A stretch of DNA of 64,000 nucleotides from NCBI RefSeq assembly GCF_003048775.2, contig NZ_CP049272.1, forward strand, positions 62,001 through 126,000, written 5' to 3'. The translations under genes and the position numbers were made by a program. Origin of the DNA: Campylobacter concisus. GTDB lineage: Bacteria > Campylobacterota > Campylobacteria > Campylobacterales > Campylobacteraceae. How positions within the stretch are numbered: the stretch's first letter is position 1; each line of letters opens with the position of its first letter. The notes beneath the pieces were generated by a model. That model had not been told where the DNA came from and did not search any database. It saw only the letters and a program-made list of their open reading frames with translations. This document shows positions 7,620 through 15,973 of the stretch, in pieces.

Positions 7620-8801
7620 CTAATACAAAAACCCAAACAACCATAATGGTATCTTATTGCTAATACCAACTTCAATATCATCTGCTGCTATAAAAGAATT
7701 TGGCATATCCTTAATCTGCTCAAAACTCTTTTTTGCTCCACCTATTTCAAATGTAAATTTATCATCCACTATAAAGTCGCCTTGTTTTGGGATATTTAGC
7801 CTATGTTTTACCCTTAGCTGATTGGCAAAAAAAGTCTCTCTTATGGTACCAGCCTTGCAATCATCGCCGTAAGCGTAAATTAAATTTGTATTATTCATAT
7901 ATATTTTTGCCGGCTTTACTAGCTTACTAAGTCCTCTGCTTTGCTCATCTATCATGCTTACTAGCCTTACATCGTTTAAATAGGCAATGTAATCATATAG
8001 TTTGGCTCTACTTATCTCGGCAAGAGCCGCAATTTTAGTATAATTCACCTCAAACGGCTCGCTTTGGCAAACTACTTCAAGCAGTTTTTTAAGCTTATAT
8101 GTATATTTTTGCTCAACTAACCCAAGAGACGTTAGATCTACGTCTATACTTAAATTAATAGTATTTAGCAAGCTTTCGTAGTATGAGCTTTGCTTATTAA
8201 AGTAGAATGGATAGTAGCCAAATTTGAGATATTTCTTAAATAGATTTTGCTTTATTTTTAAGTCATTTGCTATTGCCTGGTGGTCTTTTAGTATTGTTTC
8301 TAGGGCAAATTTATCTATCGTCATACTGTTTTCAAGCTCTAAAAACTCTCTAAAACTAAGCCCCTCTAGGCTAAATACGCTAACTCTACGCGATAAATCG
8401 CTCTTTGCATTTAGTATGCTTACCGCCGATGAGCCCGTAAAAATTACATTTAAAGGGCTCATGTCATATATGGTTTTTAGATGTGCAGCAAAATCTTCGT
8501 ATTTATGAACTTCATCTAGTAACAGATATTCGCCACCATTATCTACAAATTCAAAAGCAAGTTCGCTAAGACTGGTAGAACCTAAAAATGGATAATCAAG
8601 ACTTATGTATAGAGCCTTTTTATTTTGAGCTTTTAATTCAAGCAGCTTTTGAAATAGCATTGTAGTCTTACCAGCGCCACGAGCTCCCACTATACCGATA
8701 AGCTTCTCACTAAAATTTATTTCATTGTATAAATAACGCTTGTATGTTGTATTAAAATTTTTAAGAAATCTTTCTTGATACTGCTCTATTAAATTTAACA
8801 T
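7620..8801 (-). CDS. AAA_14/DUF4143-type ATPase, copy A
   Basis: The best start is the ATG at 8801 (AAAGGAATAAAA upstream), giving 393 residues; the reading frame is open to 8858 but without a ribosome binding site. Walker A is GARGAGKTT (residues 39-47), Walker B is EYLLLDEVHKY near residue 95, and FTGSSAVS (sensor-like) follows, then a winged-helix region and a DUF4143-like C-terminus ending FTFEIGGAKKSFEQ..IPLWLFGFLY. This layout is typical of the large, poorly characterised bacterial AAA_14+DUF4143 family. The paralogue at 10820-12019 shares the architecture and a C-terminal tail that is nearly identical at protein level and strongly similar in DNA. Together they flank the DUF4435 ATPase gene. 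Confidence 0.8.
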   Translation of the reverse strand: MLNLIEQYQERFLKNFNTTYKRYLYNEINFSEKLIGIVGARGAGKTTMLFQKLLELKAQNKKALYISLDYPFLGSTSLSELAFEFVDNGGEYLLLDEVHKYEDFAAHLKTIYDMSPLNVIFTGSSAVSILNAKSDLSRRVSVFSLEGLSFREFLELENSMTIDKFALETILKDHQAIANDLKIKQNLFKKYLKFGYYPFYFNKQSSYYESLLNTINLSIDVDLTSLGLVEQKYTYKLKKLLEVVCQSEPFEVNYTKIAALAEISRAKLYDYIAYLNDVRLVSMIDEQSRGLSKLVKPAKIYMNNTNLIYAYGDDCKAGTIRETFFANQLRVKHRLNIPKQGDFIVDDKFTFEIGGAKKSFEQIKDMPNSFIAADDIEVGISNKIPLWLFGFLY

Positions 8802-8820
8802 TTTTATTCCTTTATGTAAT

Positions 8821-8893
8821 TGTCTATAAACGTAAACAATATTGAGGCATACTAACATGAAAATTTTTTTTTAATTGTCAATGTCTATAAACG
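8821..8893. repeat. 12-bp direct repeats upstream of ATPase copy A
   Basis: TGTCTATAAACG occurs at 8821-8832 and again at 8882-8893, just upstream (minus strand) of the ATPase start. The spacing of 61 bp and the location suggest operator sites or promoter elements. The rest of 8894-9215 holds AT-rich DNA, a perfect 11-bp inverted repeat (9053-9063/9073-9083) and the terminator at 9134-9164; I see no gene in it. Confidence 0.4.
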
Positions 8894-9133
8894 ATTATAC
8901 TTTAATATAGTATTTTCAAAAAAATTTATGTAGTTTAGCAAACTTGAAGTTGGACGACAATTGTTTTGTCTGTCAGCTTATTAAAGTCACTATTAAACTT
9001 TAAATATACTTCTTTCTCTGTCATTATCTACGGGTTTATTTTAAATACTTGTATTATAATCCTTGAATATTTAGGATTATAATAGAATATTCTTATATTT
9101 GTAAATTTATTTGATATGCTGATTGGTGCTAAT

Positions 9134-9164
9134 AAAAAGTAAAATCTTATTTGGTCTTACTTTT
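9134..9164 (-). terminator. Likely terminator of the AAA15-DUF4435 gene
   Basis: An inverted repeat AAAAGTAA/TTACTTTT (9135-9142 and 9157-9164) is followed on the minus strand by a T-rich tract, about 50 bp past the stop of the gene at 9216. Confidence 0.45.
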
Positions 9165-9215
9165 CTACAATAAAGCCATCTTGCTTGTGAGATGCGAAAA
9201 AACCGTAATGGAAAA

Positions 9216-10796
9216 TCAGCTTAAATCAATATCTCTGGGCAAATAGTTAGAAAAAATTTTAACTACCGTATTTTTATCTTCTCTCTCCAGGAAGCGCAAC
9301 ACTTGATTGCAGTATTCTTTATTTTTTAAATTGAAATAATGCCCTACGCTTTCTACAATTCCTTTTTCATTGAAAATTTTTAATATTTCTACATAGTCTT
9401 TAGCATTATCATATATTGTTAATTTTTCTTTTTGTATATCATCTATTTTAATTTTTGTACGTATGTCTTCGTATATTGTTTGCAAATCACATATTTCTAG
9501 CATAGATAGTTGATATTTTAATTCCGAAATAACCGCATTATTGATCTGTTGCTGTTTTTGTTTTAAAAATCTATCTTCAATTTGTTTTTCTATATCTGTA
9601 AGGTCAAATTTATCGCATGCCATTTTGTTTGACATAAATTCTATAAGCTCTTTCGCTATAAACAAGTTCTCAACTTCCGCAACTTCTATTGCAAATACAT
9701 TATCTTTTTTATATTTAGATATCTCGTATTCTGACCTAAAATCTCTATCTATTAAACCAAACGCTTCGTTATCGTGCATATTCTTTATGGCATTAAAAGC
9801 TTTTGTGTATTCAATAACCTTTTCACAACTTCCGCAAGGTATTATTTTATGATTATTGTAGATTAATGCGTATAAACGCGCGTCTAAACTATTACCATTT
9901 CCTTCTACAAAAATTATTCTTTTTCTGCTTCCTAATATATCAAAAAGCATATCCTCTGGAAATATATCGTCATTTACGTACTCATACTTCCACATCCCAC
10001 TATTATATTCTTTTACCCAGACAATGTCTGATCCTGAGTGATTGGCTGCAAATTTTGTGTCATGAGTTATGTATATAAACAAACAATCGTTTCTAATTTT
10101 TTCTAACTCACTCCAAAGCTTATTCATTATTGAACCATGCAAGTGCAACTCTGGCTCATCTATTATTATAGTTTTATTTTCCGGTATGCATAAAACCTGT
10201 GCCGCCAAATAAAGTACCGAACGTTCACCATCGCTCATCTGCGTTGCAGAATATCTTTCACCATTGCAATTGCAAATAGCATAAAACTTGCTATCCTCTT
10301 CTATAATGGCTCTATGTGGGAAAATGGCACTCCAAATAGACTTTAATTTATCTAGCGAATTAAGTGGAACATTTGGTTTTTCTTTGCCTTCACATTCAGC
10401 CTTTTTACAGTTTTCAACAAACTTTGAATTAGTAGTATTTTTATTGGCCAATAAAGCAGATAATACATAATCAAAATCATCAATAAGTTTTGTCACATAT
10501 TCTTTACCATCCGACCAACGAAAATTTTTATTCAACGAGTAGCTATCGGATGCATCTTCATATGCATACATGAAACCATTAACCGAAGCCTTTTCGCTTT
10601 TTAAAGGGACCTCCTCATGAAAATTTAATTTTCTTTGACCACCTATTCTGTGAATTTTATCTAGATCCTGCTGCTCCATCCATGCTCCAAGTCTGCTTTT
10701 GCCAGAACCATTGGCACCTATAATTATTACACTATTACTTTCTGTTAATTTTAGATCAAATCCACCATCTTCTTTTGGTACTTTATATTCAAACAC
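9216..10796 (-). CDS. AAA15-type ATPase fused to DUF4435 (TOPRIM-like), candidate phage-defence protein
   Basis: This 526-residue protein has an ABC/SMC-like ATPase N-terminal half: Walker A GANGSGKS (27-34), signature SDGERS (188-193), Walker B IIIDEPELH (209-217) and switch ITHD (243-246). The C-terminal half starts RIIFVEGNGNSLD (293-305), continues GLIDRDF (347-353) and EVAEVENLF (371-379). This is the DUF4435 pattern of acidic residues (E298, D350, D352, E376) related to TOPRIM nucleases. Established knowledge: AAA15 ATPase plus DUF4435 is the AriA/AriB pair of the PARIS anti-phage system, and fused forms are known; OLD nucleases are similar. Function here is inferred from domains, not shown. 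The start is at 10796, with AGGAGT upstream at the usual spacing. It lies between two paralogous ATPases on the same strand. Confidence 0.8.
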   Translation of the reverse strand: MFEYKVPKEDGGFDLKLTESNSVIIIGANGSGKSRLGAWMEQQDLDKIHRIGGQRKLNFHEEVPLKSEKASVNGFMYAYEDASDSYSLNKNFRWSDGKEYVTKLIDDFDYVLSALLANKNTTNSKFVENCKKAECEGKEKPNVPLNSLDKLKSIWSAIFPHRAIIEEDSKFYAICNCNGERYSATQMSDGERSVLYLAAQVLCIPENKTIIIDEPELHLHGSIMNKLWSELEKIRNDCLFIYITHDTKFAANHSGSDIVWVKEYNSGMWKYEYVNDDIFPEDMLFDILGSRKRIIFVEGNGNSLDARLYALIYNNHKIIPCGSCEKVIEYTKAFNAIKNMHDNEAFGLIDRDFRSEYEISKYKKDNVFAIEVAEVENLFIAKELIEFMSNKMACDKFDLTDIEKQIEDRFLKQKQQQINNAVISELKYQLSMLEICDLQTIYEDIRTKIKIDDIQKEKLTIYDNAKDYVEILKIFNEKGIVESVGHYFNLKNKEYCNQVLRFLEREDKNTVVKIFSNYLPRDIDLS

Positions 10797-10819
10797 AGCA
10801 TACTCCTAGTTTTAAATTA

Positions 10820-12019
10820 TTAATACAAAAACCCAAATAGCCATAATGGTATCTTATTGCCGACACCAACTTCAATATCATCTGCTGCTATATATGAATT
10901 TGGCATATCTTTTATCTGCTCAAAGCTTTTTTTTGCTCCGCCTATTTCAAAGGTAAATTTATTACCAATCATAAAGTCGCCACCTTTGCCAGAGTAAATT
11001 TCGGTGATATTTCCAAGTTGATTGGCAAAAAATGTCTCTCTCACATTTCCTATATCTGGGCTATTTATGTACATTAAATTTGTATTTTCAAGGTAAATTT
11101 TGTCTGCCTTATCCATATTTTTTATAGCAAGCTCGTTTTTCATTAAAAGCCTTATAAGTCCAGCACTATCAAGCATAGCAAGATACTCTTTTAGCGTCCT
11201 ATCATCCCTTATATCAACAAGCGATTTTAGACTTGAGTAGTTTGGTTGATATGGGACGTTTGTACTTATGGCATGAGTTAAGATCTTTAGCTTTCTTGCC
11301 GTGTTGCCGTTTAAATTTGGATATATGCTTAAAAGATCGCTATCTATCGTGGCTTCTATGCTTTGTCTTAGGGTCTGATAAAAGGCCGTATCATTTGGCA
11401 TATCGTTATAATATGGATAGTAGCCTACTTTTAGATACTCTCTAAAAAGTTTAATAACTGCTAGATCTTTTTGCTTTAAGACGTTATTGATATTAACAGC
11501 TATTTCCTGATGATTTGTAAGTAAATTTGTAAGCTCAACTGTTTCTAAATTTATACCATAACTTAGCCCTATATACTCCCTAAAGCTCATTCCACTCATC
11601 TTATATACTATCGCTCTTCTGCTTAGATCATGAGAGCTTTTTAACACTTCAAGAGCAGATGAACCAGTAGCTACTATATTTAACTCTTTAAAATTATCAT
11701 AGGCAAATTTTAATACGGCCGATATATCTTTGCTTTTATGAATTTCATCTAGATATAGGTATTTGCCGCCATTTAGAACAAACTCTCTTGTAATCGAGGT
11801 TATATCATTTGATATCTCTATGTCATCTAGGCTTAAGTAAAGACTATCTTTGTTTTTATTAGCTAGCTGAGCTAGAGTGGTTGTTTTACCTATCCCTCTT
11901 TGCCCTAGAATAACGATAAGTCTATGAGATAAGTCCTTGGAGTCTATAAAATATCTTTTAAACTTATGATTGTTTAACCTTATAAGGTCATTGCTCTTTA
12001 AAAAAAGTTGATCTAGCAT
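10820..12019 (-). CDS. AAA_14/DUF4143-type ATPase, copy B
   Basis: This 399-residue protein has Walker A GQRGIGKTT, Walker B KYLYLDEIHKS, VATGSSALEV (sensor-like), a winged-helix region and a DUF4143-type tail. It is the paralogue of the protein at 7620-8801; the last 45 residues differ at only a few positions, whereas the N-terminal halves are clearly diverged. It ends 23 bp before the AAA15-DUF4435 start, so the two could be one transcript. The start ATG at 12019 has a weak upstream AGGGAT. Upstream lies a strong hairpin separating it from the integrase. Confidence 0.8.
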   Translation of the reverse strand: MLDQLFLKSNDLIRLNNHKFKRYFIDSKDLSHRLIVILGQRGIGKTTTLAQLANKNKDSLYLSLDDIEISNDITSITREFVLNGGKYLYLDEIHKSKDISAVLKFAYDNFKELNIVATGSSALEVLKSSHDLSRRAIVYKMSGMSFREYIGLSYGINLETVELTNLLTNHQEIAVNINNVLKQKDLAVIKLFREYLKVGYYPYYNDMPNDTAFYQTLRQSIEATIDSDLLSIYPNLNGNTARKLKILTHAISTNVPYQPNYSSLKSLVDIRDDRTLKEYLAMLDSAGLIRLLMKNELAIKNMDKADKIYLENTNLMYINSPDIGNVRETFFANQLGNITEIYSGKGGDFMIGNKFTFEIGGAKKSFEQIKDMPNSYIAADDIEVGVGNKIPLWLFGFLY

Positions 12020-12111
12020 AGTTTATCCCTGAATTATGTAATGCAATACAATTATATCATAAAAGGGTATGTAATAGACTACAAATATGGTTGATCTTAA
12101 AAGCATAAACC

Positions 12112-12153
12112 CTTTTTAATTGTAAATGGCTATATACATTTACAATTAAAAAG
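12112..12153 (-). terminator. Strong hairpin after the integrase gene
   Basis: There are perfect 17-bp arms (12112-12128 and 12137-12153) around an 8-nt loop, 3 bp after the integrase stop. The base of the stem is A5/T5, so it can terminate in either direction. It isolates the integrase from the ATPase genes. Confidence 0.65.
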
Positions 12154-12156
12154 CAC

Positions 12157-14298
12157 TCACCCTTCCCCTCCTTGATTAAAATTTACCTCTTCAACTAGAT
12201 CCTTTAGAATTTTAGGAGTTACTGGTTCGCCATAAGTATTCATAGTGATCTTGTATTGTTGTTCGTGTCCTACCAGGGCAGCTATATGCTCAACCCTTTG
12301 GCCACTTTGAATGAGCTTGTTTATGAATGTGTGCCTAAATGAGTGAAATGTCCTTGTCTTATCATCATCTTTTATAACTTTAGTATTGATCTTTTTTCTA
12401 AAATATTCAGAGAAGTCTTTGTTGTCGCAATTAAATAGCCTAACTACTTTGCCACATTTCCTAGCTAGCTTCTTTTTACTCTCTATAAATTCAAACAGCC
12501 CAATACTACTTAGCTTAGAATGGATAGGAACAATCCTAGCAGAGTTTCTGGTCTTTAAAGTCTTACTCTTGCCTGTTTTTACATCTACTTTTGTATTTAA
12601 ACTAAAGCATACTATGTTATATTTTTCAACTATGTCATCTGTGTTTAGCTGAATTATCTCATTTAGTCTCATGCCAGAGTAGGCTGCTATATGAGTAACG
12701 AAAAATAGCTCATCTTTGCTAATTCTTTGACTTTTAGTATCACCACTTGATCTAATCTTACTAACAATATCCAAAAGTGCGTTTACGTCACTATCTTCAT
12801 AAGGGTTTTTATTTGTAACATCATCTTGGTTTATACTTATTTGTAGATCCACCGCTGGGTTCTTATCTATATAGTCGCTATCGTAGCAGTATTTAAAAAA
12901 CTCACTAACTCTAACAATATACTTCTTGATGGTTGATTTAGAAATTTTTGGTTTATCTTTTGCTAAAGCTATGATCTCATCTAAGCTTTTATCTTTATAG
13001 AGACTATTTTGAGAGAGTTTGGTTGGTAGTTGTAGCAAGATATTCCTAAAATTTAGCAAGTCATCTCTTTTTATCTTTTTGATGTCTAGCCCATCACCAA
13101 ATTTCATAGACATTAGCCGTCCTACATGTCTAACAAGACCAAACGTGCTATCACTCCAGTTGTTTGAAATACTCGTGTTTGATACATAGTTTTCAAAAGC
13201 ACTCTTTAGCGTGACCAAGTTAGCTTTACTCTCATTTTTAGTAGAAGAGTCTAGTTTGTATCTAAGACTTTTAGCTCTATTTGAGAAGAGCTTTTGAAAG
13301 AAATTTATAGCTTCATTGAAAGTCATGCCACTAGCATCACTTGTATCATCTATTGCAAGATCTTTAGCCTCAATGTCGCTTAAAACTATGCCCTTATCTT
13401 CATATTTATCTGCCTTATATAGCTTCACCTGACCACCAAAGCTAGGATCATTTAAATTTCCATATCTAAATTTTAGATCATCACTTAGCTCATTATCTCC
13501 ATCTGGTGATAACTCACAACCAAATATTCTTAGGATATCGTTTTGTGTGAGTGCGCCTTTTTGTTTAGCTAGCTCATTTATAGAATCTCTTAACTCGCAA
13601 ACAGAGTGCTTTAAAGACTTTTTAGTAAAAGGTAGCACCAAATCCTGCCTTTTTAAAGTCTCTATGTCGTCTTGATAGCTATCTAAGTTACTCTCTTTAA
13701 CGCCTTTTGCTATCTCGTCTTTAGTATTATCATCTAAATTTGCACTATTGTGCTTTTTACCAAGTGGTACAAATGTCTGTTGCTTATCATTTAATAACTT
13801 TTGGGTTTTGCACATCTTATATGATATGTGATTTATGTTATCTATCGTTGCCTCAAGCACTCTTTTACCAAGAAGCTTTTTGGTTTGAGGATCGGCGCAA
13901 GATAGCTTTTTGCAGATATCATCAACCTCTTTTGATATGACACTAGGCAAGCTATCTTCTTTTAAACTCTGTTTTAAAAACAAATTTAGTGATAGTAGTC
14001 CATCTAAATTTATATATCTGCCAAGCATATCATGCTCTTTGATACTTTTGGCCTCCTTGGCTTTTAAAAGCATAAGCACCAAGTGCTCTATAAGTTCGCT
14101 GCTCAAATTCATCTTCCATGCCTTTTTGATCGCGTTAAAAATTATAGAGTAGATCTTAGCACGATTTTTTGCTGTATCAAAGCGTTTTGTGAGGAAGGAG
14201 GTTATGTATTCGGTTTTATTACCAAAATAAGGTCTCAAATATAGTGGAATGGCTACTCTAAAGTAGTATATGCCGTTTCGTTTGACTAGATATTGCAT
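12157..14298 (-). CDS. Large tyrosine recombinase (island integrase 1), 713 aa
   Basis: The N-terminus VKRNGIYYFRVAIP is the DUF6538-type arm-binding head of many Campylobacterota island integrases. The catalytic residues are all present near the C-terminus: R544 (YSGMRLNE), H652 and R655 (HSFRH), H678 (LVGHE) and the nucleophile Y689 (MNTYGE). The enzyme should integrate and excise an island at the 46-bp tRNA-end site that lies 106 bp upstream of its start. The length exceeds classic phage integrases (about 400) because of a long middle region. Its 3' end is duplicated as the remnant at 7319-7412. It is related to, but clearly diverged from, the integrase at 34887-36857. Confidence 0.9.
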   Translation of the reverse strand: MQYLVKRNGIYYFRVAIPLYLRPYFGNKTEYITSFLTKRFDTAKNRAKIYSIIFNAIKKAWKMNLSSELIEHLVLMLLKAKEAKSIKEHDMLGRYINLDGLLSLNLFLKQSLKEDSLPSVISKEVDDICKKLSCADPQTKKLLGKRVLEATIDNINHISYKMCKTQKLLNDKQQTFVPLGKKHNSANLDDNTKDEIAKGVKESNLDSYQDDIETLKRQDLVLPFTKKSLKHSVCELRDSINELAKQKGALTQNDILRIFGCELSPDGDNELSDDLKFRYGNLNDPSFGGQVKLYKADKYEDKGIVLSDIEAKDLAIDDTSDASGMTFNEAINFFQKLFSNRAKSLRYKLDSSTKNESKANLVTLKSAFENYVSNTSISNNWSDSTFGLVRHVGRLMSMKFGDGLDIKKIKRDDLLNFRNILLQLPTKLSQNSLYKDKSLDEIIALAKDKPKISKSTIKKYIVRVSEFFKYCYDSDYIDKNPAVDLQISINQDDVTNKNPYEDSDVNALLDIVSKIRSSGDTKSQRISKDELFFVTHIAAYSGMRLNEIIQLNTDDIVEKYNIVCFSLNTKVDVKTGKSKTLKTRNSARIVPIHSKLSSIGLFEFIESKKKLARKCGKVVRLFNCDNKDFSEYFRKKINTKVIKDDDKTRTFHSFRHTFINKLIQSGQRVEHIAALVGHEQQYKITMNTYGEPVTPKILKDLVEEVNFNQGGEG

Positions 14299-14404
14299 CT
14301 TTGTTACCTATGCAATATAACTTTGTAGCAAAATGTAGCAGATACCTAGTGTAAAACTGGCTGTGTGCCGTCTTTTTGGTGCTTACACAAGGTTTATTTT
14401 AAAC

Positions 14405-14450
14405 CCTCATAAGCCGGAGGTCGGGAGTTCAAGTCTCCCCCGTGACACCA
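14405..14450 (+). repeat. att site 1: 3' end of a CAT-anticodon tRNA
   Basis: This 46-bp sequence is identical to 36961-37006. It runs from the anticodon loop (CTCATAA, anticodon CAT) through the variable loop and a T-arm (GGGAG-TTCAAGT-CTCCC) to the acceptor strand and encoded CCA. The 5' half of a tRNA is absent, so it is an attachment-site fragment, not a gene. The CAT anticodon indicates tRNA-Met or tRNA-Ile2; the intact copy should lie left of the window. Confidence 0.85.
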
Positions 14451-14492
14451 TAGATGTCCTACTTATCGATACTTTAACTGCCCTTTTTGCAG

Positions 14493-14550
14493 TTTCCCTT
14501 TCTTTAAAATTTCCTAAAAGTATGGTACAGTTTTTATAAAAAGCGGTACA
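14493..14550. repeat. Shared island-end sequence with GGTACA motifs
   Basis: Bases 14493-14515 repeat exactly at 37047-37069, 42 bp and 40 bp beyond the two att copies. GGTACA follows at 14524 and 14545. The matching place beyond att 2 has GGAACA and GGGACA. These may be arm-type integrase or excisionase sites. The remaining bases 14551-14667 hold nothing I can identify. Confidence 0.4.
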
Positions 14551-14667
14551 TTTTTTCAGGATTGATTTATTTTACAAGATGCTTTCTATAAATTTGCTTT
14601 TATTTTTGCCCATAGGTAAAATTTTATTTCAAAGCGAGCAAACATAAATTTATCTCGCTTAAATTTT

Positions 14668-14683
14668 CGGCACAACTTTTGCT
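14668..14683 (+). promoter_or_regulatory. sigma54 (RpoN)-type promoter
   Basis: CGGCAC-N5-TTGCT at 14668-14683 fits the -24/-12 consensus TGGCAC-N5-TTGCW with one mismatch at the first base and exact GG to GC spacing. It lies 33 bp before the ATG at 14717. RpoN drives middle-class flagellar genes in Campylobacter, in line with a flagellar-secreted product. Confidence 0.65.
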
Positions 14684-14716
14684 TACTCTTTGAAGCTAAA
14701 TTTCAAGGAGTAAGCT

Positions 14717-15868
14717 ATGAAAGTCTCTTATAACTCCATCTTAACAAAACAGCACTACCAAAAACAGACAAAAAGCGAAGGCTTTGCAAATTTCTTGCCT
14801 AACACTCCAAATATAAATTCGATCAGCCAAACCACTACTCCTAAAAATGACTTTGTTTCATCTAGCGCTATCGACTCTCTTTATCAGGCTAAATTTACTT
14901 CACAAGAGGGTTATGGATATAGTGTAGATGCTAAAGGATTTATGGGAGCTGATTTTAACAAAGCAGCAGGCTTGCCACAGGACTTTAAAATCCACAAAAG
15001 CACGCTTGATGCGATAGTGCTGCACAATCAAAAACACCCAAACTTTACAAATTTTTCAATGAATACAAAAAAAGATAATGTGCTATTTGGAGAGGATAGC
15101 TTTGCAAATATCGATCTAGCAAATACCATCAAACAATACTATAAAATTTTTGATCAAATTTCAGCTGGAGTGATCAGTAAGGGTAAAGAGTTTTACTAAA
15201 ATGAAGATCTAGCAAAGATGCCAAAGGGCTACTTTTCAAAAGATAAAAAAATAGAGCATTACGAATACCTAATGGGTAGGATGTCAAGTGATGAACTAGA
15301 TGGACTAACCGATAGGAGCAATGAAAAGATAACTCATATCTTTAGAACGACTCAAGACGTAGAGAATGCACGCAAGCTAATAAATGATCTAAGCGATATA
15401 AATGTAGAAGTTAATGGAAATTTCCTTGACTTTTCTCCAGAAGTGATGACAACTGAGCATACTATCCCTTATATGTGGGTTAGTAGTGCTGGGTATGACT
15501 TCAAGCCTGATATGTCTGTATATGATAGCGAACAAGGCTATACAAAGGAGCAAATCTTTGTAGCATTTTTGAAAAACGAGCAAGGTCTTGTGCTGCAAGG
15601 TGGCACAACAAGGATAACTGATGAGGCTCTTAGTGTATATAAAAACTATCAAATAATTACAAAACAAGATAGAAGTGAGATAGGCATACCAAAGGCTTAT
15701 TATGATGAGATACTATCTGGCAAGAAAGATCTAAAAGATATACTAGCTAGGATTTTAAAGCTTAGAAATTTAGAGCTTAAAAAAGATCAAACGCTTGAGG
15801 GACTAGCAAGCAAGATAATGGATGTTTTAAAAGAATTTGATGAGAGGACGAAGGTAAGAGAGCTTTAA
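14717..15868 (+). pseudogene. Cj0814-like secreted protein, interrupted by in-frame stop
   Basis: Two stretches (14717-15199 and 15218-15868) lie in the same frame and are separated only by a TAA at 15197-15199. Joined, they align from end to end with the homologue at 22648-23619: GYSVDAKGFMGADFNKAAGL near the N-terminal part, then KIFDQ, MPKGY and FKPDMSVYDSEQGYTKE, matching RLFDQ, PPKGY and FNPDMSVYQADEGYSKE. The homologue has T or S near the stop position. The family resembles Campylobacter flagellar-dependent secreted Cj0814-type proteins (recognised from memory). The gene has a sigma54-like promoter and a good AAGGAG site. A truncated 160-residue protein could still be secreted. Confidence 0.7.
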
Positions 15869-15920
15869 AAAATATAACATAGTAGGCATTCGCTCTAAGC
15901 CCTTTTGGCTACCATACTAC

Positions 15921-15946
15921 TAAACATTTTTTACTTTTGCCGATAT
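15921..15946 (+). promoter_or_regulatory. sigma28 (FliA)-type promoter
   Basis: TAAA at 15921-15924, a 14-bp gap and GCCGATAT at 15939-15946 match the FliA consensus TAAA-N15-GCCGATAA closely. It lies 28 bp before the ATG at 15974. FliA controls late flagellar genes and co-expressed secreted proteins in Campylobacter. Confidence 0.65.
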
Positions 15947-15973
15947 AAGCTATATATTTTAAAAGGATTTAAA

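Noticed and set aside
14405-14450. Functional tRNA gene
   Set aside because: Only the anticodon-loop to CCA part is present at both copies; no D-arm or complementary 5' acceptor strand (GTCACGG) is found upstream.
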